Of a DNA stretch of 28,493 bases, positions 7,960 through 15,974 are shown in pieces. The notes under the pieces were generated by a model that searched no databases, was not told the DNA's origin, and worked only from the letters and a program-made list of their open reading frames with translations. The number at the start of each line of letters is the position of its first letter. Positions within the stretch are counted from its first letter, which is position 1. The translations under genes and the position numbers were made by a program. Source of the stretch: JAXGQD01 sp964574395 (lineage in GTDB: Bacteria > Bacillota > Clostridia > Saccharofermentanales > Fastidiosipilaceae); assembly GCA_964574395.1 (NCBI GenBank), contig CAZNNL010000025.1:1-28493 (forward strand). The letters run 5' to 3'.

Positions 7960-8808
7960 TTAATCAGTAAATACGCTATCTAATTTTTCACGCAAGAATT
8001 TATTGGCAAAAGCAAGCTCGCCTCGCCAATCTTCCGCACCAATAAACCAAAACTCGCCTGTAAAGTAGCGCACGCCCTGGTCTTTCAGTTCTCTTAAACA
8101 AGCTTCATATTCCGTATGGCCCGTGCCAAAGGGAATCTCACGATAATGCCCGGGGATAGTCTCTTTAAGGTGTGTACCATAAATACTTCCACGCCCGCGC
8201 TTGATATCTTCAATTAAGTCATGGCCGTGCACGAGCGATGCATTCTTGAGATTACCAATATCTGGATAAACACCAAGATAAGGACTGCCAATCTGCTCAA
8301 CATAATGCATTGCCTTGGAAACAGTATCCATAAATGGCGTTTCCATTGTTTCAAAACCGAGCGTTACGGATTTTTTCGCAGCCATTTCTACGGCGATACG
8401 TAGATTTTCGGCGAAATACTTTTCGCTTTCACTGTCGCCTTTTTCATAATAGACGTCATAGCCAGCCAATTGGATGATACGGATACCAAAGAAAATGGCA
8501 AAATCAATCGCTTTACCCATAATCTCCAAGCCGCGTGCTCGGACTTCCGGGTCGTGACTTCCTAGCGGAAATCTTCTGTGTCCGGACAGACACATGGAAC
8601 TGATAGGAACACCTTCTTCAATGATTGCGTGCATCAGCTCGCGTTTTTCTTCGTCGGACCAGTCTAAACGCGCAAGTTTGGCATCTTTTTCATCGATACT
8701 TATTTCTACATGATCAAAGCCTGCGGCTTTGGCTGCTTGTAACTTTTCTTTCCAGCTTAGGTTATCCGGCATGGATTTTTCATAAAGACCTAGTTGGTAT
8801 GATTTCAT
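7960..8808 (-). CDS. ulaE: L-ribulose-5-phosphate 3-epimerase (L-xylulose-5-phosphate 3-epimerase)
   Basis: UlaE is a TIM-barrel sugar-phosphate epimerase of the AP-endonuclease-2 fold. It turns L-xylulose 5-phosphate into L-ribulose 5-phosphate. The N-terminus (YQLGLYEKSMPDNLSW) is diagnostic. Metal-site regions are visible at GFETMETPFMD, YPDIGNLKN, GTHLKETIPG and FTGEFWF. The length of 282 aa is standard. GAGGT lies 8 bp before the ATG. The gene ends 16 bp before the chosen ulaF start. Its substrate should come from UlaD, which is not in this window. Confidence 0.94.
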   Translation of the reverse strand: MKSYQLGLYEKSMPDNLSWKEKLQAAKAAGFDHVEISIDEKDAKLARLDWSDEEKRELMHAIIEEGVPISSMCLSGHRRFPLGSHDPEVRARGLEIMGKAIDFAIFFGIRIIQLAGYDVYYEKGDSESEKYFAENLRIAVEMAAKKSVTLGFETMETPFMDTVSKAMHYVEQIGSPYLGVYPDIGNLKNASLVHGHDLIEDIKRGRGSIYGTHLKETIPGHYREIPFGTGHTEYEACLRELKDQGVRYFTGEFWFIGAEDWRGELAFANKFLREKLDSVFTD

Positions 8809-8869
8809 TGCAAACTACCTCAAATTCAATTTATCTAAGACCTTAGGCGAATAAAAGTCCGTTTCGGTA

Positions 8870-10381
8870 TTAGGCTTGTTGTTTTGCCAGTAATGCTTTT
8901 ACTTCTTCTGTTGTTGCACATTGCAAGATTGCTTGTGCGTTTACCTTAGCCTGCTCATATGTGAGGCTGCGAACTTTTTCTTTTACCAAGGGTGTTTCGC
9001 CTGCAGCCATAGAGAATTCGTCTAAGCCAAAGCCGAGCAGCATTTCGGTCGCGAGCAGGTCGCTGGCAAACTCACCGCACATGCCTACTTCAATTCCTGC
9101 AGAATGCCCGGCTTGTATAATTTCGTAAATGGCTCTAAGTACTGCGGGGTGATAGGTGTCATACAGGTGAGCGATGCGCTCGTTCCCGCGGTCNNNNNNN
9201 NNNNNNNNNNNNNNNNNNNNNNNNNNNNNNNNNNNNNNNNNNNNNNNNNNNNNNNNNNNNNNNNNNNNNNNNNNNNNNNNNNNNNNNNNNNNNACATCAA
9301 CGCGGTCCATACACATGCGAATGGCGCGGTAGCCCAAGAAGGGATTTTCTTCGACTGGGAACTCAAAATAGCTCAAGCCTTTGTCTCCGCCAATATCTAA
9401 GGTGCGAATAATCAGCTCGCCGTTCAGTGTCGTAATTGCTTCTTTATATACGTTGTATTGTTCTTCTTCAGTGGGGAATGCATCGCCTTCCATAAATAGG
9501 AATTCGCTGCGGAAGAGACCTACGCCATCCACATTAAAATGCAGCGCATTGCGGATGTCTTGTACGTTACCCACGTTAGCGTATGCTTTAATTTTGTGAC
9601 CGTCTTGGGTAATGGGGGGTAGTTTTGATTGTTCTTCCAGTTGCTTCGCACGGACAGCAAATTCTTCTTGCTCACGCTTGAAGTTTGCTTGGAAGGCTTC
9701 GTCCGGGTTAACTGTAATTTCTCCAGTTGCAGCATTGAATGCAACCACGTCTCCAGGAGCAACGGCTTCCATAATGCCTGCTGCACCGACGAGAGCCGGG
9801 ATACCCAGGCTTCTTGCCATAATACTGACGTGTGAGGTGGTACCACCTTTTTCGGTAATAAAACCTTTGACTAAATCAAGGTCTAAGTTGGCCGTGTCTG
9901 AAGGTGCCAAGTCTTCTGCGATGATGACGGAAGGTGTCTTCATGTCACCGAAACGATTGGTAGATCTACCTTGGATGGCGGCCAGCAAGCGATTACCGAC
10001 GTCGATAACGTCAGCGGCACGCTCGCGCATATATTCATCATCCATGGATTCGAAAATACTGCGCAGTTCTATGATGGTTTCATGCAATGCGGATTCAGCG
10101 TTTTGCTTCGCATCTGTAATGCGGTTATACACACCATCTTTAATCATAAAATCGTTGGCTAGAGCTAGGTGTCCTTCGAAAATGGCATTGGTAGCAGCAA
10201 GAATGGTTAAGTCATCTGAAACAGAGCTAACTGCATTATCAAAACGCAACTGTTCAGCTTCAACACCTGCAGCATCCGCGACTAAATAGTCTGCCACGAC
10301 AACCTCTTCTGTACCAACGACAAAAGCGGGTGCTAATGCGAGACCGCGTGAAAATGTTTTTTTGACTTTCAATTGTTTCAT
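8870..10381 (-). CDS. ptsI: PTS enzyme I (phosphoenolpyruvate-protein phosphotransferase), interrupted by assembly gap
   Basis: Enzyme I takes phosphate from PEP and hands it to HPr, starting the PTS relay. The phosphorylated histidine is H184 in GGTTSHVSIMARSLGIPALVG. The PEP-binding barrel follows (RTLDIGGDKGLSYF, ENPFLGYRAIR), and the catalytic cysteine sits in GMCGEFASD. A run of 100 Ns removes the stretch between AIRMCMDRVD and DRGNERIAHLYD. By comparison with E. coli enzyme I about 95 codons belong there, including the MVETP and GTNDLTQY motifs, so the real protein is about 565 aa. The flanking frames agree, so the gene is probably intact. Its position between a HAD phosphatase and ulaE, far from HPr, is unusual. 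Confidence 0.95.
   Translation of the reverse strand: MKQLKVKKTFSRGLALAPAFVVGTEEVVVADYLVADAAGVEAEQLRFDNAVSSVSDDLTILAATNAIFEGHLALANDFMIKDGVYNRITDAKQNAESALHETIIELRSIFESMDDEYMRERAADVIDVGNRLLAAIQGRSTNRFGDMKTPSVIIAEDLAPSDTANLDLDLVKGFITEKGGTTSHVSIMARSLGIPALVGAAGIMEAVAPGDVVAFNAATGEITVNPDEAFQANFKREQEEFAVRAKQLEEQSKLPPITQDGHKIKAYANVGNVQDIRNALHFNVDGVGLFRSEFLFMEGDAFPTEEEQYNVYKEAITTLNGELIIRTLDIGGDKGLSYFEFPVEENPFLGYRAIRMCMDRVDXXXXXXXXXXXXXXXXXXXXXXXXXXXXXXXXXXDRGNERIAHLYDTYHPAVLRAIYEIIQAGHSAGIEVGMCGEFASDLLATEMLLGFGLDEFSMAAGETPLVKEKVRSLTYEQAKVNAQAILQCATTEEVKALLAKQQA
9194..9293. other. Assembly gap of 100 Ns inside ptsI
   Basis: Exactly 100 Ns is a common scaffold placeholder. The enzyme I family alignment suggests about 285 bases are really missing, so downstream coordinates may be short by about 185. 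Confidence 0.9.
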
Positions 10382-10440
10382 GTCTTTCGCCTTTCTGCTT
10401 TGCTTGCCAATAATATTTGTAATTATGTTTCGTGTTTTGG

Positions 10441-11364
10441 CTAGCGTTTTGCCAGTATTAATTTTTCTATCGCCTGCGCTACCCCATCATTGGCATTGCT
10501 TTCCGTGATATATGTAGCGAGTTGTTTTATTTCGTCGACCGCATTGTCCATGGCTACGGGAAGTCCTGCCCACTTGAACATGGTGATATCGTTGTCGTAG
10601 TCTCCAATAACCATCACTTCATCTGGCAAAAGACCAAAATGCTCCGCCAACAAAGCGAGCCCTGTGCCCTTGTCGACCCCGCGTGGAACAATATCCAATA
10701 AGCCTGGGTCTGAGCTACTAACATTCAATTGTGTATGTTCTGCCAAGAAGTCTGCGGTTAAATCGTATTTAATATATGCCGTGTCATAGATGAGCAACTT
10801 GCGCAAAGCGAGTTCTTCAAATTGTGGAAAGTTCAAACGAACCCATGCTTCATCCACTTGCTCTTGCGGAACGGGTAGTTCAATTAAATTGATGAGGTCC
10901 AAGTTCTGTACCGCAGCTATTTCGTTGTACTGTCGAAAGTACTTTACACGGATGCTATTACTTGTGTAGTAGCAAGCTTCATCACAAACCACGATGCAAT
11001 CCAATTGCTCGTTAAAAGAAAAAGTCAGGGTTTTGTAACAGTCGTCGGTGTCCATACGCACACCACGTAAAATTTCGCCGTGTGGCGAAGCAATTACTGC
11101 ACCATTACTACTAATCAGCGGGACTTGCAGATTTAGCGTTCTGACATAAGCCTCAAGCATGGTGAAGATACGTCCGGAGCATATCGTTACAGCAACACCT
11201 GCTTCATTAGCTTTGGTTATGGCGTTGATGTTGCGCGCAGATATCTCTTTGTCTTCATTAAGCAAGGTGCCGTCTAAATCACAAACGACAAGTTTAATGT
11301 GAGCCGCTTTATTGAGAAGCGACTCTGATATTTCTGTCTGTCTAAATGACTCTTGTTCTGCCAT
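10441..11364 (-). CDS. Cof-type HAD-IIB family sugar-phosphate phosphatase
   Basis: This is a haloacid-dehalogenase-type hydrolase of the Cof/YidA class, which removes phosphate from sugar phosphates and similar metabolites. Motif I is VCDLDGTLLN (catalytic aspartates), motif II is ICSGR, and motif IV is VIGDYDNDITMF with the metal aspartates. The IIB cap lies between them. About 26 residues precede motif I, longer than the usual 5-10. Its ATG directly follows the ulaB stop codon (TAA-ATG), so translation is probably coupled; I see no strong ribosome binding site of its own. In the ula cluster it may relieve sugar-phosphate stress or act on a pathway intermediate. The substrate cannot be named from sequence. 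Confidence 0.9.
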   Translation of the reverse strand: MAEQESFRQTEISESLLNKAAHIKLVVCDLDGTLLNEDKEISARNINAITKANEAGVAVTICSGRIFTMLEAYVRTLNLQVPLISSNGAVIASPHGEILRGVRMDTDDCYKTLTFSFNEQLDCIVVCDEACYYTSNSIRVKYFRQYNEIAAVQNLDLINLIELPVPQEQVDEAWVRLNFPQFEELALRKLLIYDTAYIKYDLTADFLAEHTQLNVSSSDPGLLDIVPRGVDKGTGLALLAEHFGLLPDEVMVIGDYDNDITMFKWAGLPVAMDNAVDEIKQLATYITESNANDGVAQAIEKLILAKR

Positions 11365-11676
11365 TTATTGTTTACTCAAGAACAGCTCGGTATAGCCACT
11401 TTCATCCATCTTTTGGATAACTTCTTTATCACTTAAAACGTTGCGTAAGCCAAGAACTTTAACGCCTTGTTTAAGTGCATCTTCATACATGTTCAAAAAG
11501 TTTTGAGCGACAAAGACGAGATCATATTGTCTTGCTGAGCTAACGCCTTCGGCTAAAGCACAGTGGTGAATGTCGGATACTTTAATGCCCAATTGTTTCA
11601 TTGCTTTTTCTACGGCCATTTTCATCATCAGGCTTGACCCTGCTCCATTGGCGCATGCTACGAGTACTTTAATCAT
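11365..11676 (-). CDS. ulaB: PTS ascorbate-specific IIB component
   Basis: This small cytoplasmic IIB protein receives phosphate on a cysteine from IIA and passes it to ascorbate during import through UlaA. The phosphocysteine is C8 in VACANGAGSSLMM, the typical loop of the lactose/ascorbate IIB fold. The length of 103 aa matches UlaB. AAAGGAA lies about 7 bp before the ATG. It is separated from ulaA by 172 bp that hold a strong stem-loop. It abuts the HAD phosphatase gene. Confidence 0.93.
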   Translation of the reverse strand: MIKVLVACANGAGSSLMMKMAVEKAMKQLGIKVSDIHHCALAEGVSSARQYDLVFVAQNFLNMYEDALKQGVKVLGLRNVLSDKEVIQKMDESGYTELFLSKQ

Positions 11677-11796
11677 GTTTGGGTTCCTTTCGTGTATAAC
11701 ATGAAATCTTGGTTGATTGTTTTGCCATGCCTATATTTTATCAAATATATCTTGGCTTTGTTTGATGTAAACCGTTTGTTTGAGATATTTTACTAA

Positions 11797-11826
11797 CGCT
11801 CCGCCTACCCTAAGGTAGGAAGAGCG
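11797..11826. promoter_or_regulatory. Stem-loop between ulaA and ulaB
   Basis: CGCTC-CG-CCTACC (11797-11809), loop CTAA, then GGTAGG-AA-GAGCG (11814-11826) forms an 11-bp stem with one 2x2 internal loop. On the transcribed minus strand TTAGTAAAA follows, with no T-tract. It is better explained as an RNA processing or stability element, or an attenuator, than as a terminator. Confidence 0.6.
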
Positions 11827-11848
11827 CATGTAAAGATACATGTGTGTG

Positions 11849-13345
11849 TTATTTATTAGCAACGGCAGCTTCTTCTGCACGAATGCGTTTGCATTCTTCC
11901 CAGTCTTCTGTTTCGAGGAAGTAAGTCTTCTTGTTCATACGGTATTGAATTTGAGGAATTGCGACCAAGATGAGGATAACAGCAGCGAGTCCAATGTAGC
12001 TCAAATATTTCATTAGAACTGTGAACACGGGCCAGACCGTCGCCCAGTCAAACATGCCGAGGTAGCCACCGTACTTGGCCATGCCGACAAAGCTGGCGAT
12101 GAAAGCAGATCCAAAGACTTGAATTAAGCCGGATAGGAAGGGGAAAAGCATGGCAGCTCTCGCACCACCTTTATTATCTGCATAAACACCGATTGTAGCG
12201 TTATCAAAAAACACAGGAACGAAGCCGGCAATAACCAAGGTGGGGCTCTTTAAGAGGATAAGCGCACCGATTGCGATGAACTGACCTAAAGCACCAAAGA
12301 GGAAGCCGATAGTTACTGCATTGGCAGAACCGAAACCATAAACAACTGCGCAGTCCACGCCAGGAACGGCACCCTTTAAGAGTTTGTGTGAGATACCTTG
12401 GAAAGAGTTAGTGAGCTCGGTAACGAAGGTACGAACACCCAATTGTAGGATTGCAAGGTAAACGCCAAAGTTGAAAGCTGTTGTGAGGATGTAGAACAAG
12501 AATGTTTGTGACTCTTTCATGAATTCTTTTTCTACTAGATAAGGTTTACCGAGGATGAGTAAGATAACGCCAAAGAAACCTGTCATAAGGATGGCGGTTG
12601 CTACCATGTTTTCGTTGAAAATTTTCAAGAAACCAGGCAGTTTGATGTCATCGAGACGTCTATGTTTTTTGCCTCTATTCATTTTACCAGCCAGGCTAGT
12701 AAAGAGACCTACGCCAAACATTTGTTGGTGTGCAATGGTGAAACCTGCGCCATCGGTCAGTTCTTGTGATTGACCAACGATAAGGTTTGATCCGACTGCC
12801 CAATATAGACCTAAAACCACGCCCATGACCAGTAGGATGGCAGTATCATTTGTTTGCAGTGCGGGAAGTGCGAATAGAATAAGCCAGAAAGCCGTCGCCG
12901 CCTGCTGCATCTGTACGTGACCAGTGGTGAAAATCGCTCTCATCTTGGTGTATTTCTTAAGTGCAACTAAAACAATGTTGAATATAAAAGCAATGAGTAA
13001 GAGCATCATGACTTGTGAGAAAGTCTTTCCAAATACTTCTTCCATACCTGCTTGGACCGCGTTTTGCCCAAAATATGGGTCAATAACCATGGCATCCAAA
13101 TTAAACTTGTCTTTTAAACCGACAAGAATTGGTCGGAAGTTACCGACGAGGCCTCCGGAACCTACTTGTAAGATAAGAAAACCCACGACAGCTTTAATAA
13201 AGCCCGCGAGTATGTCGTACCATTTCTTTCCCAACAAAGCATATCCAATGACGACAATCAGACCGATAAAATAGGCTGGTTGTGTCAGGAAGTTGTTAAC
13301 AAAGAAAACCCAAATACTGTTAAGGAAATCCAAAACTTGTTGCAT
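11849..13345 (-). CDS. ulaA: PTS ascorbate-specific IIC component (permease)
   Basis: UlaA is the membrane channel of the L-ascorbate PTS, which imports ascorbate while it is phosphorylated by UlaB. The protein has many hydrophobic helices (for example from FLTQPAYFIGLIVVIGYALLG and MMLLLIAFIFNIVLVAL). It also has the family stretch IAHQQMFGVGLF and the repeat-symmetry motif FGSANAVTIGFLFGALGQF. An ATG at 13369 also opens the frame, but GGAGGAG lies just before the ATG at 13345, giving 498 aa, slightly longer than E. coli UlaA. The C-terminal tail is charged and probably cytoplasmic. It follows ulaC after 74 bp. Confidence 0.94.
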   Translation of the reverse strand: MQQVLDFLNSIWVFFVNNFLTQPAYFIGLIVVIGYALLGKKWYDILAGFIKAVVGFLILQVGSGGLVGNFRPILVGLKDKFNLDAMVIDPYFGQNAVQAGMEEVFGKTFSQVMMLLLIAFIFNIVLVALKKYTKMRAIFTTGHVQMQQAATAFWLILFALPALQTNDTAILLVMGVVLGLYWAVGSNLIVGQSQELTDGAGFTIAHQQMFGVGLFTSLAGKMNRGKKHRRLDDIKLPGFLKIFNENMVATAILMTGFFGVILLILGKPYLVEKEFMKESQTFLFYILTTAFNFGVYLAILQLGVRTFVTELTNSFQGISHKLLKGAVPGVDCAVVYGFGSANAVTIGFLFGALGQFIAIGALILLKSPTLVIAGFVPVFFDNATIGVYADNKGGARAAMLFPFLSGLIQVFGSAFIASFVGMAKYGGYLGMFDWATVWPVFTVLMKYLSYIGLAAVILILVAIPQIQYRMNKKTYFLETEDWEECKRIRAEEAAVANK

Positions 13346-13419
13346 ACTTCTCCTCCATATGATTAGCATGACAATCCTGTGTCAAGCGGGTACAGTGCAT
13401 GACCCGACGCAGGGGCCGA

Positions 13420-13887
13420 TTATTCTACCGGATCCTCGAGCAATGCGTCCAAAGCTACAAATTCTTCCGGGGTGGTCACTTGTTGGAGTTTATTTAGTAC
13501 ATCTTCATTCGTTAGTATGGTGTAGAGGCGTTGCATGTTATTCACGTGTGCATCAGGGTCAATTGAGGCGAGCGTAAAGAAGACGCTGGCATCTTTGTCG
13601 GGATTACCCGGTTCAAACGCTACAGGCTTGGCTAGTTTCATGAAGCCAATCGCGGTGCCGTGCGCTCCTTTTGAATTTTCAGTCGAGTGAGGCATAGCCA
13701 GTCCAGGAACGATGACTATGTAGGGTCCATGTTTTTCAACACAGGCGATGATTTCTTCGGCATACGTTTCATCTACTGTTCCGTCGGCTTCGAGCGGTTT
13801 ACAGCAAAGTCTGATAGCTTCCTGCCAATCTGCTGCCTCATCATAAAAGGCAAAATGCTTACGGTCATAGATTTCTTGAATGAGCAT
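13420..13887 (-). CDS. ulaC: PTS ascorbate-specific IIA component
   Basis: This IIA protein of the mannitol/fructose-like fold takes phosphate from HPr on a histidine and passes it to UlaB. The active histidine is H67 in VPGLAMPHSTENSKGA, the usual GxAxPH motif. An ATG at 13917 opens the frame further upstream, but GAGGAGG lies 8 bp before the ATG at 13887. I therefore use that start (155 aa, matching UlaC). It is the first gene of the operon and lies below the promoter at 13941-13969. All three PTS membrane-complex parts are separate proteins here, as in E. coli ulaABC, although the order is C-A-B. Confidence 0.93.
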   Translation of the reverse strand: MLIQEIYDRKHFAFYDEAADWQEAIRLCCKPLEADGTVDETYAEEIIACVEKHGPYIVIVPGLAMPHSTENSKGAHGTAIGFMKLAKPVAFEPGNPDKDASVFFTLASIDPDAHVNNMQRLYTILTNEDVLNKLQQVTTPEEFVALDALLEDPVE

Positions 13888-13940
13888 TGAATGAACCTCC
13901 TCTTGTTTTGTGCACATTGCTTAAATGCACAGGATTTGAA

Positions 13941-13969
13941 AATATAACTTCATCCTAATCTGACAACAA
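13941..13969 (-). promoter_or_regulatory. Predicted ula operon promoter
   Basis: On the minus strand TTGTTG (13964-13969) and TATATT (13941-13946) are separated by 17 bp. The start would be near 13934, about 47 bp upstream of ulaC. Weak catabolite-repression-like matches occur further upstream, but I do not call them. Confidence 0.55.
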
Positions 13970-14044
13970 TCTTGCTGCAACTGATGAAATCACTAAAGAA
14001 TCATCTAATAATTTGTGAGAAATTCGCTATTTTAGTGATTATTC

Positions 14045-14326
14045 ATTCATATAGAACATATAAACGCTTAGTAAAAAGTCTTGCAGACTATTCTAGCGTT
14101 TTATATGCATGTTATGATCGCTTTAAAACACAATTCGTTCATATAATACGCATGAAAAGTTCAAGTGTTCTAAAATATACAATTCGTGATTTTTTATATA
14201 TTCATGTGTTTAATAAACTTAAGCAAACATTCACGCTTGTGTCTGATTCTTTTTATACGAATGATTCGAACGATATTCAGCAGATTATTGTGATTCTTAT
14301 GAATACATGTTCATATATTATGTTCA
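14045..14326. promoter_or_regulatory. Candidate regulator-binding motifs in the ulaC/deoR intergenic region
   Basis: The AT-rich 545-bp divergent region contains three copies of TTCATATA (14046-14053, 14138-14145 and 14310-14317). The last lies in a direct repeat TGTTCA (14308-14313 and 14321-14326) just upstream of the regulator's -35. Other symmetric elements are AAACGCT (14062-14068) paired with AGCGTTT (14095-14101), AGTCT-TGC-AGACT (14077-14089) and CGAAT-G-ATTCG (14258-14268). DeoR-type repressors often use spaced multiple sites with DNA looping. Which of these are real cannot be judged from one genome. Confidence 0.35.
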
Positions 14327-14335
14327 CTTAAGCAA

Positions 14336-14365
14336 TTTACAAGCATATAAAGCATAATTTATAAT
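14336..14365 (+). promoter_or_regulatory. Predicted promoter of the DeoR-family regulator
   Basis: TTTACA (14336-14341), an 18-bp spacer, and a perfect TATAAT (14360-14365). The start would be near 14372, about 60 bp before the gene. Confidence 0.6.
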
Positions 14366-14384
14366 GTTTACGAACGATTAAACA
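14365..14384. promoter_or_regulatory. Palindromic candidate operator over the regulator's transcription start
   Basis: TGTTTA and TAAACA form perfect arms with an 8-bp centre. The element touches the -10 box and covers the predicted start site, an ideal place for autorepression by the DeoR-family protein. Confidence 0.5.
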
Positions 14385-14432
14385 GATTAATCGCAACTGC
14401 TCATAATTCGGAGAAGCAACAAGGGTGAAAAA

Positions 14433-15209
14433 ATGAAAAATAGTGCTAATTTCGTTGATACTAGACGCCGTAAAATAATTAAACTGTTCGAAGCTTACGG
14501 AAGAGTGAAAGTTTCCTTCTTGGCTGATGAGCTTTCCACATCGCCCTTGACGATACGTCGTGATTTAGATTACCTAGAGAAAAATCGCATTATTGAACGC
14601 TTTCACGGCGGCGCAGAGTTGGTTAACCCCGTTTCTACCTCTTTCTCCTCTACCTTAGTCTTGCACAAACACGCCATCGCTAAGGAAGCTGCTAAATGTG
14701 TGCAAGATCGCGACACCATTTTTATGAACACCTCTTCTACGGCTTTGTTGGTACTCAAATATATCACTGCTGAAAACGTTACGGTTATTACCAATAACGC
14801 TAAGGCTATTCATGCAGAGCGCAACGAGTCAACCTTGATTGTATTGACTGGTGGCGAACTTAGAGAGCCCAAGGAATCGATGGTGGGTCATTTTGCCATG
14901 CAAAACCTTAATCGCGTCTCTGCCGCCAAAGTTTTTCTCGGCTGCAATGGTCTTTCCCTAGAGCAAGGTATAGCAACTTCCGTTCTGCAAGAAGCGTCCA
15001 TCAACGAGATGATGTTGAAACGCGCGCATCAGCGGATTATCTTGGCCGACCATTCTAAAATTGGGGTGACGGAAAGTTTCACTTCTGGCCAAATGCAAGA
15101 AGGCGATACACTAATCACAGACAGCGATTCCCCGAAAAATATACTTGAGCGCTTCAAACGCATGGGGGTCAACGTGGTGGTTGTATCTCCAGTGCGCAGC
15201 TTGGCTTAG
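14433..15209 (+). CDS. DeoR/GlpR-family transcriptional regulator (UlaR-like)
   Basis: The N-terminal winged helix-turn-helix (RRRKIIKLFEAYGRVKVSFL, then LTIRRDLDYLEKNRIIERFHGGA, about residues 11-62) is the DeoR signature. The C-terminal DeoRC sensor domain is of the sugar-phosphate-binding, isomerase-like fold (GCNGLSLEQGIATS, RIILADHSKIG). E. coli controls ula genes by the DeoR-family UlaR, which senses L-ascorbate 6-phosphate. The divergent position next to ulaC makes this protein the likely local repressor. AGGGTG lies 6 bp before the ATG. Length 258 aa is normal. A perfect palindrome over its own start suggests autoregulation. Confidence 0.92.
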   Translation: MKNSANFVDTRRRKIIKLFEAYGRVKVSFLADELSTSPLTIRRDLDYLEKNRIIERFHGGAELVNPVSTSFSSTLVLHKHAIAKEAAKCVQDRDTIFMNTSSTALLVLKYITAENVTVITNNAKAIHAERNESTLIVLTGGELREPKESMVGHFAMQNLNRVSAAKVFLGCNGLSLEQGIATSVLQEASINEMMLKRAHQRIILADHSKIGVTESFTSGQMQEGDTLITDSDSPKNILERFKRMGVNVVVVSPVRSLA

Positions 15210-15233
15210 AAATTTCACTTAAATTTTGATAAA

Positions 15234-15974
15234 TTACGCACTACGAACAGCAGACAATTTCCAGACCATATCCCAATTCGCGTTTAATGGCGTTTGGCAA
15301 TAACGGCACACTTTCGCTCCAACATGTTCAACAGGAGCACCACAGCTTGGGCAACGCATGCCAATTGTGACCACTTCTGCGTTTGTTCCCTCTTGTTTAA
15401 GCTCATAGGTGTAAACTACATCCACGCGCTCGGTTAAGCCACTGTTTTGCCCATCATCATAATAAAATCCAGCCTGCCAAATAATATGGCGGCGATTTTC
15501 TTCCTTATTGTAATCCTTTATTACTACCTTATAGACAGACTGTCCATCAAACTGCCCAGGCTTTAACTTCAACGCAGCAAATCCCGCCCACCACGCACTG
15601 TAACGACGAAGATTTTCTGGCAAATCCTCTCTCTGGCGCAGCTTATCACTAAAAAAATCATTCAAGTCGCTTGTCACCTCGGACCGCATGGATTCAATAT
15701 TCAGCTCGGGGAAATCTTTGGCGATTTGAGGAAGAACCACATGTTCCATGCTTTGGAGGGAACGCGGCATGCTTGGTCTTGTGCTTTCTAATGCGCGGCG
15801 CATTTGAGCAATGGACGTTGCGTTTGGCAAAAGTCCAGTCAACGCGCGCACCCTATTTCTTATTCGTCTCGCAATATATGTAAGTATCGCTACGATAATA
15901 AGCACAACTATGATTGGCAAAAGTAAGCCGAGTATACGCGAAACTGAAGATGCAAGCACTACATTTAATTTCAT
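15234..15974 (-). CDS. Membrane-anchored protein with C-terminal zinc ribbon, function unknown
   Basis: I do not recognise a named family. One hydrophobic segment near the N-terminus (about residues 12-34, ILGLLLPIIVVLIIVAILTYI) is followed by a basic stretch and a soluble domain of about 160 residues. The protein ends with a four-cysteine zinc ribbon, CPSCG, then CRYC 15 residues after the second cysteine. The central part (about 150-200) is rich in beta strands with paired aromatic residues. GGGAGG lies about 10 bp before the ATG, and TATAAT (16002-16007) lies upstream. It converges with the DeoR regulator 25 bp away and has no visible tie to ascorbate or uracil genes. Confidence 0.8.
   Translation of the reverse strand: MKLNVVLASSVSRILGLLLPIIVVLIIVAILTYIARRIRNRVRALTGLLPNATSIAQMRRALESTRPSMPRSLQSMEHVVLPQIAKDFPELNIESMRSEVTSDLNDFFSDKLRQREDLPENLRRYSAWWAGFAALKLKPGQFDGQSVYKVVIKDYNKEENRRHIIWQAGFYYDDGQNSGLTERVDVVYTYELKQEGTNAEVVTIGMRCPSCGAPVEHVGAKVCRYCQTPLNANWDMVWKLSAVRSA

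Noticed and set aside
14062..14101. CcpA catabolite-responsive element
   Set aside because: TATAAACGCTTAGT matches the cre consensus at only about 11 of 14 positions and lacks the TG and CA ends.
13972..14331. 119-codon plus-strand open frame in the ulaC/deoR intergenic region
   Set aside because: It lies in very AT-rich regulatory DNA, lacks a ribosome binding site, resembles nothing, and covers the predicted promoters and operators.
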